From the NCBI GenBank assembly GCA_050050115.1, contig JASFUX010000008.1, positions 1-33,002 of the forward strand: 33,002 nucleotides of DNA, given 5' to 3'. This stretch comes from JASFUX01 sp050050115 (GTDB taxonomy: Bacteria; Pseudomonadota; Alphaproteobacteria; Caulobacterales; Maricaulaceae). A program made the translations under genes and the position numbers. Positions 26,902-33,002 of the stretch are shown piece by piece. The stretch's first letter is position 1. Each line of letters starts with the position of its first letter. The notes below the pieces were generated by a model, which was given only the letters and a program-made list of their open reading frames with translations, ran no database searches and had not been told where the DNA came from.

Positions 26902-27112
26902 TTCGCGAGGCGGGCGGCGATCTTCGAAAACGTTGATGCTGGACCCTGCCCCTCCCCCTTGTGGGGAAGGGAGCGTCTTGAGCATCTCTGACCGACCCGA
27001 GCATGCAAACGAGCAGTGCGAGCATGCGTGCGAGCGGGATATCGGTGAGCATCTCACCCGGGGATAGATTCGACTTATCCGCTCCCTTCAGTGTGCGCCG
27101 TACACTGCGCGC
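26902..27112. other. Intergenic region with hairpin and possible leaderless promoter
   Basis: CCCC-TTGT-GGGG with flanking pyrimidine/purine tracts (about 26952-26975) forms a hairpin that could end the polymerase transcript and resembles short dispersed palindromes of the class. Near the next gene, AGTGT/ACACT arms (27090-27094 and 27102-27106) surround the region where TACACT (27101-27106) sits 6 nt before ATG 27113. Confidence 0.4.
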
Positions 27113-27919
27113 ATGTCTGACGACCGCGACCTCGAAGACTCCAGCCCCGCCGGCCTCTGGGAGGCGGCGAAGGACCTCATGCGCTGGCTGTTCGCCGCCT
27201 ATGGGCGACCGGTCGACATCGTCGCTATGGGGCCTTTGACGGCGAAGGAGCACCGCGAGATCTCAAGCTGGCTCGCTGCAGTGGAGCGCATTGCGCGCAG
27301 GCTGCTGGTCGTCGAGGCGAGCAAGCTGGTGGGAATGCTGCCGGCGATCGTCAAACGCACGGCTCCGCCTTCAACCCCGCGGACAGCGCCACGCGAGAGC
27401 AAGCGCATCGAGCGGGATCCCGAAAACCCGAGCCAATGGCGCGTCAGCTTCCGCGTCCCGATGGCGCGCAACAGCGGTCGCGACAAGCTTTGCTCCCCTA
27501 CGGGGGAGCTGTCGCGCGCATGCGCGACTGAGGGGGATTGCCTCGCGGCTGGCGGGTTCGCGGCGTCGTCCGGATCGTCAGCTTTCGAAGCTTCGGGCAA
27601 TCCCCCTCAGTCTCGCCGGGCTCCGCCCGGCGATCCAGCTCCCCCGTGGGGGAGCAGAGAGGCGGTCGATCCGCTTCAAGGCGTGAGCCTCAGGAGCGCC
27701 TGGCCTTTGGCCGAGCGGATCGAAGCGGCGCGTCGCGTGCTCAACGATCCCGCGCCTTATGCGCTGCGGCTGGCGCGCTGTCTTCGAGGCGAGCCCCAGC
27801 GCGCGGCGGCGATCATCCAGCCCGAGCGCGGGTCCGAAGCGGAGACCCTCGGGCGATGGGCCTACGGCCATGCGCTAACGCACGCCCGCGAAGCCGTCCC
27901 CGCGTTCGACACGAGTTGA
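27113..27919 (+). CDS. Conserved-looking protein of unknown function with in-frame repeat insertion
   Basis: The 268-residue frame has three parts. Residues 1-126 look like a folded, helical domain (SPAGLWEAAKDLMRWLFAAYG, EHREISSWLAAVERIARRLLVVEASKL). Residues 127-181 are low-complexity (Gly/Ala/Ser/Pro) and are encoded entirely by two inverted palindromic repeats. Residues 182-268 return to helix-forming sequence (SAWPLAERIEAARRVLNDPAPYALRLARCLRGEP). I do not recognise a named function; from memory, proteins opening with this GLWE-x-A-x-x-LMRWL-x-AYG layout are common as hypotheticals in Caulobacterales. No Shine-Dalgarno precedes the ATG; TACACT 6 nt upstream suggests a leaderless transcript. 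The GT4 gene to the right converges on it. Confidence 0.7.
   Translation: MSDDRDLEDSSPAGLWEAAKDLMRWLFAAYGRPVDIVAMGPLTAKEHREISSWLAAVERIARRLLVVEASKLVGMLPAIVKRTAPPSTPRTAPRESKRIERDPENPSQWRVSFRVPMARNSGRDKLCSPTGELSRACATEGDCLAAGGFAASSGSSAFEASGNPPQSRRAPPGDPAPPWGSREAVDPLQGVSLRSAWPLAERIEAARRVLNDPAPYALRLARCLRGEPQRAAAIIQPERGSEAETLGRWAYGHALTHAREAVPAFDTS
27492..27655. repeat. Inverted pair of two-hairpin palindromic repeats inside a gene
   Basis: Copy A is 27492-27542 and copy B, on the opposite strand, is 27596-27655. Each unit has a first hairpin (GCTCCCC..GGGGGAGC: 27492-27509 and 27638-27655), a second hairpin, and a shared tail GACTGAGGGGGATTGCC (reverse complement at 27596-27612). The second hairpins differ completely in sequence but both pair well (TCGCGC/GCGCGA at 27512-27527; CGCCGGGC/GCCCGGCG at 27614-27632). 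The spacer between copies is about 53 nt. Confidence 0.9.
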
Positions 27920-28017
27920 CGCCCGCCCGCTTCGTCGTGCGCCGTCCCTCGCGAGAGCGGGGCTTCAGGCGCTTGTCGCATCAATGGAAGGGAGCTGCGC
28001 GCCGCCGGCGCGGTCGA

Positions 28018-29265
28018 TCAGCCGGCGAACTGGGCGAAGACGTCCTCGAACTGGGCGACCCGGCGGTCCCAGGAGAACTCCTCGACGAAGCGGCGGCGCG
28101 AGGCGCGGCTCATTTCGAGGTAGCGGCCGGGTTCGGCCATCAGGTCCGCGACGCGGCCGGCGACCGCGTCCGGGTCCGAGCCGAGGTCGAACAACAGGCC
28201 GTTGACCCCGTCTTCGACCGCGGTGGGAATGCCGCCGACGCGCGTGGCGATGTCCGGAAGTCCGTGTGCGTTCGCTTCGAGCAAGACGATGCCGAGCGCC
28301 TCGGCCTCGCTGGCGAGCACCAGGAAGTGGCAATCGGCGAAGAGCCGTTCGAGCTTGGCGAGCTCGGCCGGATCGGACTTGTTCAAAAAGCCGTGCTGGC
28401 GGACCTCGGGCGGCGCGTCGTTTTCCGCGAACTCGGTGCAGCCGACAACGTGCAAGGTCGAGGAGACGCCGCGGGCGTTGAGGCCGCGGGCGATCGCCAG
28501 GGCCGCGTCGCCGCCTTTGCGCTTCCAGTCGACGCCGATGAACAACAGATCGCAGCGCGCGGTTCCACGTTCCTGCGCCGCCGCCTGGACCGCCTCGTCG
28601 GTGATGTCGATCGTCATGTTCTCGGCGAACGGCGCGAGGACCAGCTTCTCGGCGGGAACCTCGTAGCGCTCGGTCACGTTCGCGATCGCCCACTTCGAAG
28701 CGTAGAAGGCCGCGCTCGCCCGGTCGAAGCCGCGCTGCTCGAGCGCCATGGCGCTCTTGAGGTTGACGACCCGGGCGCGCTTCTCGGCGGGCCAGTAGGT
28801 CTGCAGATAAGTGTCGATCTCGGCGTCGGTCCAGAAGAACACCGGCTTGCCCGGCGGCGTGCAGGCCGCCTGGATCGAGCTCTCGCAGAAGATCAGGTCG
28901 TGCTTGTCTTGCGGCAGGGTTGCGGCGATCCAGGTCCGCAGCGCGGCGGCGAAGAGGGCCGAGCGCTCAGGCATCCAGATGCGTCCCATCGCGCTCAAGG
29001 CTTTCTCGATCGGCCACAGCGGCGCGCGCAGCAGGCGCTTGTCGAAGACGTAGGGCGTCACCTTGTGGCCGCGGGCGCGCAGCTTGCGGACGGTCCAATA
29101 GGGGATCGACGACCAGTAGCTCATGTCGTCGGGCGATCTGAAGCACAGGTAGGCGATGTCGAAGGTGCGCCGCCCTTCGGCCTGAGGCTCGGAGCCGGCC
29201 GGGCCCGTTTCGAGTGGCTCGAACCGGGGCGTCTCGGGGCGCGTCTCTTGCATGACGGAGGTCAC
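28018..29265 (-). CDS. Glycosyltransferase family 4
   Basis: A 415-residue cytosolic, membrane-associated GT-B enzyme that transfers a sugar from a nucleotide donor to the growing repeat unit. The N-terminal half starts after a polar 30-residue head (FDIAYLCFRSPDDMSYW). The donor domain has LLFIGVDWKRKGG, VVGCTEF and the E-x7-E motif (Glu322 and Glu330 in EALGIVLLEANAHGLP) followed by VGGIPTAVEDGVNG. The start is GTG 29265, with GGTGAG about 6 nt upstream; ATG 29253 is an alternative four codons in. Donor and acceptor are unknown. It is divergent from the next GT4 gene with only 33 nt between the two starts. Confidence 0.88.
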   Translation of the reverse strand: MTSVMQETRPETPRFEPLETGPAGSEPQAEGRRTFDIAYLCFRSPDDMSYWSSIPYWTVRKLRARGHKVTPYVFDKRLLRAPLWPIEKALSAMGRIWMPERSALFAAALRTWIAATLPQDKHDLIFCESSIQAACTPPGKPVFFWTDAEIDTYLQTYWPAEKRARVVNLKSAMALEQRGFDRASAAFYASKWAIANVTERYEVPAEKLVLAPFAENMTIDITDEAVQAAAQERGTARCDLLFIGVDWKRKGGDAALAIARGLNARGVSSTLHVVGCTEFAENDAPPEVRQHGFLNKSDPAELAKLERLFADCHFLVLASEAEALGIVLLEANAHGLPDIATRVGGIPTAVEDGVNGLLFDLGSDPDAVAGRVADLMAEPGRYLEMSRASRRRFVEEFSWDRRVAQFEDVFAQFAG

Positions 29266-29298
29266 GAGCAGCTCACCACCTTGTTGCGTTAACGATCG

Positions 29299-30549
29299 AT
29301 GCCGCCCATGTCAGAGTGCAATCCCTACGCCAACGCCGGTCTTCGCCCGCCGCGGGTTTTGCTGGCGATCGAATCCCTCGACGGAGGATCGGGCCGGCAC
29401 GTCGTCGATCTGGCCGAAGAACTGGCTCGGCGCGGCCGCGACGTCACCGTGGCCTATTCGCCGCTGCGGGCGAATGCGTCTTTCGTCGAGCGGCTCGAAT
29501 CCAATCCGAACATCGCCACGGCGCGTTTCAACATGCGCCGCGCGGTGCATCCGTCCGACGCCCTGGCGCTCTTCGAGCTGTGGCGGATCGTCAAGCGGTT
29601 GGGGCCGTTCGACATCGTGCACGGGCACAGCTCCAAAGCCGGCGCGGCGGTGCGGCTGCTGCCGGCCGGGCGGGCGCGCAAGGTCTATACGCCGCACGCC
29701 TTCCGGACGATGGATCCGAAGGTTCCCGGGCCGCTCAGCGCCTTCTACGCCGCCATGGAGCGAGGGCTCGCGGGGCTCACCGACGCGATCATCTGCGGCT
29801 CGCTGTTCGAGCGTCAACACGCCGAGGAGCTCGATGTTCGTCCAAGGACCGTTCGCCTCATTGCCAACGGTGCGCTGCCGCCGTCGGACGATCGGCGCGC
29901 CGAGCTGCGCGCCGCGGCCGGGCTCGGCGAGGACGACATCTGCATCGGGACGGTCGGCAGGTTTGCGCCGCAGAAGAATCCCGACCGTCTGGTCGCCGCG
30001 CTGGCCAAGGCGCTCGCCGCCGAGCCTCGGGCCAAGGCGGTGATCGTCGGCGGCGGCGCGATGCGCGATCACGTCCATGAGTTGATCGAGACGCATGGTA
30101 TCGCCGACCGCGTTCACGTCGTCGAGAACCAGCCGGGCGAGCCGTGGATGCGGGCTTTCGATCTCTTTGTCGTCTCGAGCGACTATGAGGCGATGCCTTA
30201 CGTCTACATCGAAGCGCTGTTCGCCGGCCTGCCGATCGTCTCCACCTGGGTGGGCGGAACCGACGAGACCGTCGAGAACGGCGAGAACGGCTTCATCGTT
30301 CGCGTCGGCGAGGATGAAGCGTTCGCCGAGAAGATCATCGAAGTGACGCGCGACGCCGCTCTGCGGGAGCGGTTCGCGGCCGCCTCGGCGCGCAAGTCGG
30401 CCGGTTTTCATCTCTCGGTGATGACCGACAAGGTCGAGGCGCTTTACGCGGATCTGCTTCAAGAGCGCGCCGATCAACCGGCGAAAAGCGCCGGCGCGGG
30501 CGAAGAAGAAGCCGGATCGGACGACCACGACGCGCGGCTCAAGGCCTGA
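29299..30549 (+). CDS. Glycosyltransferase family 4
   Basis: A 416-residue GT-B glycosyltransferase. The acceptor domain has VLLAIESLDGGSGRHVVDLAEEL and DIVHGHSSKAGAAVRLL (the HGHSSKAG motif is common in exopolysaccharide GT4 enzymes). The donor domain has GTVGRFAPQKNPDRLV, KAVIVGGGAMRDHV and E-x7-E (Glu297 and Glu305 in EAMPYVYIEALFAGLPIV). A charged tail (EEEAGSDDHD) ends the protein. No Shine-Dalgarno is evident before ATG 29299 or ATG 29308; the start is chosen as the first ATG after the divergent gene. The next gene converges on it with 24 nt between stops. Confidence 0.9.
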   Translation: MPPMSECNPYANAGLRPPRVLLAIESLDGGSGRHVVDLAEELARRGRDVTVAYSPLRANASFVERLESNPNIATARFNMRRAVHPSDALALFELWRIVKRLGPFDIVHGHSSKAGAAVRLLPAGRARKVYTPHAFRTMDPKVPGPLSAFYAAMERGLAGLTDAIICGSLFERQHAEELDVRPRTVRLIANGALPPSDDRRAELRAAAGLGEDDICIGTVGRFAPQKNPDRLVAALAKALAAEPRAKAVIVGGGAMRDHVHELIETHGIADRVHVVENQPGEPWMRAFDLFVVSSDYEAMPYVYIEALFAGLPIVSTWVGGTDETVENGENGFIVRVGEDEAFAEKIIEVTRDAALRERFAAASARKSAGFHLSVMTDKVEALYADLLQERADQPAKSAGAGEEEAGSDDHDARLKA

Positions 30550-30573
30550 GGCGGTCTGGAAGGCGAAAGGCCC

Positions 30574-31437
30574 TTATCGGCCTTGCGTGCGTTCCTGGAT
30601 CGTCGGGTTGATGATCTTCCGTATGGCGAGATAGAGCGGCTCGGCCCGTTCGCGCACCACCCGGCCGATCGAAGACTTGGTGATCCGATAAGCCCATTCC
30701 GGCCAGGCCAGAAGCGGCGGACGTCCATGGCTGACCGCGATCCGGCGCACTTCGGCGATGGTCCGTCCGAAGCGGTTGTTCGACACGCCGTCGACGTTCA
30801 TGTGCGCCACCAGATGCGGCTCGTAGCGGCCGTAGAGCCCAAGCTTGGCGGCGCGCAGGAACCAGTCGTAGTCCATCGCGCAGCGGTACTTGAGGTCAAA
30901 GCCGCCGACCTGGTCGTAGATCTCTTTACGCACCACGCAGGTGGGATGGTTGAGGTTCGGCATCCGCCGCGGGATGATCGAGGCGTAGAGCGGCTCGCCG
31001 ACCATGGTGTAAGCCGGCTTGCCGCCGCGCTCCATGACGAGATCGCCGAAGACGAACGGCGCGCCGGTTTCTTCGAGCGCATTGACCGCGACGTCGTAGA
31101 ACTCCGCCGTCAGATGGTCGTCGGCATGGATGAAGTGCACATAGCGGCCCCGCGCGAGGGCGACGCCTTTGTTCAAGGCGTCCGAGATGCCTTCGTCGGC
31201 CTCGGAGACGATGCGGTCGCCCGGCCGCAGCAGTCCGCGGGCGAGCTCGACCGTGCCGTCGGTCGAGCCGCCGTCGACGATGACGTGCTCGACGGAAGGG
31301 TGGGTCTGGGCCTGCACCGAGGCGATGGTGCGCGCTATGGACGACTTTGCGTTAAAGCAAATGGTTACCGCCGAGACCGTCGGCGCATCGCCGTCTTGAC
31401 CGGGGGCGGCGCGGTTCTTGCGAGGAGTGTCGGCCAT
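30574..31437 (-). CDS. Glycosyltransferase family 2
   Basis: A 287-residue GT-A enzyme of the WcaA/SpsA type. The nucleotide-sugar site is visible: VTICFNAK, DGGSTDGT (55-62), then DEGISDALNKGVALARGRYVHF and the metal-binding HADD (Asp106/Asp107, the DXD equivalent). The later CAMDYDWFLRAA segment carries the probable catalytic base region (ED/DYDW). No membrane helices are seen. It probably adds one residue of the repeat unit using a UDP- or GDP-sugar. The ATG at 31437 lacks a clear ribosome site. It is divergent from the next GT4 gene. Confidence 0.9.
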   Translation of the reverse strand: MADTPRKNRAAPGQDGDAPTVSAVTICFNAKSSIARTIASVQAQTHPSVEHVIVDGGSTDGTVELARGLLRPGDRIVSEADEGISDALNKGVALARGRYVHFIHADDHLTAEFYDVAVNALEETGAPFVFGDLVMERGGKPAYTMVGEPLYASIIPRRMPNLNHPTCVVRKEIYDQVGGFDLKYRCAMDYDWFLRAAKLGLYGRYEPHLVAHMNVDGVSNNRFGRTIAEVRRIAVSHGRPPLLAWPEWAYRITKSSIGRVVRERAEPLYLAIRKIINPTIQERTQGR

Positions 31438-31504
31438 AGGCGGGCTAATCCGTTAAGACGTCGGGGTTCGACGTGCTCAAAGCTTGCGAGAAACGTGCCG
31501 CGTC

Positions 31505-32731
31505 ATGCGCATTCTGATCGTTTCCGATTACGGCCACGTGAACGGCGGTGCGGCGAAGGTCGCGATCGACAGTGCGCTGGCGCTGGCCGAAGAGGGCTGC
31601 GAGGTGGTCTTCATCTACGGCGTCGGCCCGCAGGACGAGGCCCTGACCGACTCGACCGTCGAATGCGTGCACGCCGAGGTCGAGGACGTCTGGACCGTCT
31701 CGAGCGCCTTCGAGGCGGCGCGATCGGCGATCTGGAACGAGCCGGCGCGGCGCGAGCTGTCGCGGATCTTCTCCGCCTTCGCGACGCCCAACAGCGTGAT
31801 CCATGTTCATCAGTGGTCGAAAGGCTTCAGCCCCGCCGTCTTCGCCGCGGCCCGGGACGTCGGCCGGCCGGTGTTCCTGAGCGGTCACGACTATTTCGCG
31901 GTGTGCCCGAACGGCGCCTATTTCCTTTACGGCGCGAACGCGCCTTGCACGAAGAAGCCGATGTCCTCGGGCTGCCTGATCACCGGCTGCGACCGGATCT
32001 CGGCCAAGCACAAGGCCGTTCGCGTGGCGCGGCATGCGCTGCTCACCCGGCATCTGGCCCGGCTCGACGACCTGACCATGGTCCATGTTTCGGAGTTTTC
32101 GAGGTCGGTGGCCGAGCCGCTGACCGCCGTGCCGGCGGCCCATGCGACCGTGCCCAATTTCGCCCCGCCGCAGCGGATCGAGCCGGTCGAGCCCTGGCGC
32201 TCGGGCACGGCGCTTTACTGCGGACGGATCACTGCGGAGAAGGGCTGCGGCCTCTTCGCCGAGGCCGCACGGACGGCGGGGGTCAAGGCGCAGCTCCTCG
32301 GCGACGGTCCGATGCGGGCCGAGCTCGAGGCCGACTACCCCGAGCATGAGTTCCTCGGCTGGCGCGGCGCGGACGGCGTCGACGCGGCGTTTGCGGGCGC
32401 GCGGGTGCTGGTGCTGCCCTCGCTCTGGTACGAGACGTTCGGCCTGGTCGTGCTCGAAGCGCTCGGCGCGGGGCTGCCGGTGATCGTCTCGGCGGACACC
32501 GGTGCGGCCGAATACGTCCGCCACGGCGAGACCGGCTGGGTGATCCCGCGGGGCGACGAACAGGCCCTGGCGGCGGCGCTCAGCGAAGCGATGGCGGACG
32601 ACGCGCGCATCAAGGCGATGTCGGCGCGGGCCCGCGAGCTTGGCGCGCCGCTGGAGCTGTCGCGCCACGGCCACGTCCGGGCGCTGATCAATCTTTATCG
32701 AGAAGCTCTTTCCCGGCGCGCCGCGGCGTGA
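31505..32731 (+). CDS. Glycosyltransferase family 4 with cysteine-rich insert
   Basis: A 408-residue GT-B enzyme. It opens with MRILIVSDYGHVNGGAAKVA. A conserved SGHDYFAVCPNGAYFLY segment and four cysteines (Cys134, 148, 157, 162) follow, a pattern known in a GT4 subgroup and possibly metal-binding. The donor half has ALYCGRITAEKGCGLF, LGDGPMRAELE and E-x7-E (Glu310 and Glu318 in ETFGLVVLEALGAGLPVI). The start at ATG 31505 is chosen because the protein's first beta strand begins there; the frame is open to TTG 31484. It lies 67 nt from the divergent GT2 gene and is followed by a palindromic repeat. Confidence 0.9.
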   Translation: MRILIVSDYGHVNGGAAKVAIDSALALAEEGCEVVFIYGVGPQDEALTDSTVECVHAEVEDVWTVSSAFEAARSAIWNEPARRELSRIFSAFATPNSVIHVHQWSKGFSPAVFAAARDVGRPVFLSGHDYFAVCPNGAYFLYGANAPCTKKPMSSGCLITGCDRISAKHKAVRVARHALLTRHLARLDDLTMVHVSEFSRSVAEPLTAVPAAHATVPNFAPPQRIEPVEPWRSGTALYCGRITAEKGCGLFAEAARTAGVKAQLLGDGPMRAELEADYPEHEFLGWRGADGVDAAFAGARVLVLPSLWYETFGLVVLEALGAGLPVIVSADTGAAEYVRHGETGWVIPRGDEQALAAALSEAMADDARIKAMSARARELGAPLELSRHGHVRALINLYREALSRRAAA

Positions 32732-32739
32732 GGGCGCGC

Positions 32740-32845
32740 CTAGAGCAAATCCGGTTTCAGGGGAAACGCGGAATTGCTCTAGGTCTATGATTGGTCGCGT
32801 TTTCGAACGGAAAACCGGCGTCCACTTTTCCTGGAAACGCTCTAG
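32740..32845. repeat. CTAGAGC...GCTCTAG palindromic repeat array
   Basis: Element 1 (32740-32782) has perfect 9-bp ends CTAGAGCAA/TTGCTCTAG. Element 2 (about 32783-32845) contains a GTTTTC/GAAAAC hairpin (32799-32815) and ends in GCTCTAG, so the whole array is bounded by inverted CTAGAGC termini. Repeats of this kind (AGAGC ends, central GGAAAAC-CGG, CCACTTTTCC) are, from memory, dispersed in many alphaproteobacterial genomes. It separates two convergent genes and can form a large stem, so it may end transcription from both sides. Confidence 0.85.
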
Positions 32846-33002
32846 TAGGCGCCCTTGCGCAGCAGCACCGCCGGGATGGTCTTCAGCAGGATCATCAGAT
32901 CGAAGCCGATCGACCATTTGCGCGCATAAAGCGCGTCGAGGCGCACCCGCTTGGGGTAGGGCAGATCGTTACGTCCGCTGACCTGCCACAGGCCGGTGAC
33001 GC
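32842..33002 (-). CDS. Polyprenyl-phosphate sugar phosphotransferase, C-terminus (partial)
   Basis: The minus frame from the right edge to TAG 32842-32844 encodes 53 residues: VTGLWQVSGRNDLPYPKRV, then LDALYARKWSIGFDLMILL and KTIPAVLLRKGAY. This is the conserved end of the bacterial sugar transferase domain (PssY/WcaJ/HfsE type), which transfers sugar-1-phosphate to undecaprenyl phosphate as the first step of repeat-unit synthesis. The GLWQVSGR motif and the final KG-aromatic tail are diagnostic. Its stop codon lies inside the end of the adjacent palindromic repeat. The N-terminal part, including any membrane domain, is outside the window. Confidence 0.93.
   Translation of the reverse strand, partial: VTGLWQVSGRNDLPYPKRVRLDALYARKWSIGFDLMILLKTIPAVLLRKGAY

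Noticed and set aside
25417..27057. 546-codon minus-strand open frame
   Set aside because: It is antisense to the second polymerase; composition is that of a shadow frame.
27492..27655. CRISPR array or phage attachment site
   Set aside because: There are only two copies, in inverted orientation, without regular spacers; the hairpin structure fits palindromic REP-like repeats.

Overview
The window is GC-rich DNA of an alphaproteobacterium. The gene content and the palindromic repeat families point to the prosthecate marine Caulobacterales/Maricaulales type, but this is inference from content and not from a marker gene. There are no tRNA, rRNA, CRISPR or transposase genes. Coding density is high, and the GC content creates many long false reading frames antisense to the real genes.

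Region 1 (1-9504, minus strand) is a Pfa-type (polyunsaturated fatty acid / secondary lipid) synthase operon transcribed right to left. A PfaD-like enoyl reductase comes first, then a 2100-residue PfaA-like megasynthase (KS-MAT-ACP-ACP-KR-DH), then a PfaC-like ketosynthase that runs off the left edge. The first pair overlaps by ATGA and the second pair is 1 nt apart, so the three are translationally coupled. No PfaB or phosphopantetheinyl transferase is seen. The product cannot be named from sequence.

Region 2 (9905-33002) is a large Wzx/Wzy-type exopolysaccharide locus with genes on both strands. It holds two Wzy/O-antigen-ligase-like polymerases, an outer-membrane export lipoprotein (Wza/HfsD type), an exported protein of unknown function, an outer-membrane beta-barrel, a Wzc-type chain-length regulator/tyrosine autokinase, an HfsK/FemAB-like acyltransferase, a UDP-glucuronate decarboxylase (UDP-xylose synthase), a Wzx flippase, three GT4 and one GT2 glycosyltransferases, and the C-terminus of an initiating polyprenyl-phosphate sugar transferase at the right edge. 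Together these could start a sugar chain on undecaprenyl phosphate, extend it, flip it, polymerise it and export it. The mix (two polymerases, HfsK-like acyltransferase, Wzc, short Wza) resembles holdfast-type adhesin loci, but identity with holdfast is not shown.

Inserted among these are a small lipoprotein, a DUF305-polyacidic linker-LVIVD beta-propeller protein, a family of unknown function (27113-27919) and small membrane proteins. Three families of palindromic repeats occur: between convergent genes (17706-17847), inside a reading frame (27492-27655), and at the end of the locus, where the repeat supplies a stop codon (32740-32845). A GTTAACG motif recurs in the intergenic regions of the polysaccharide locus.
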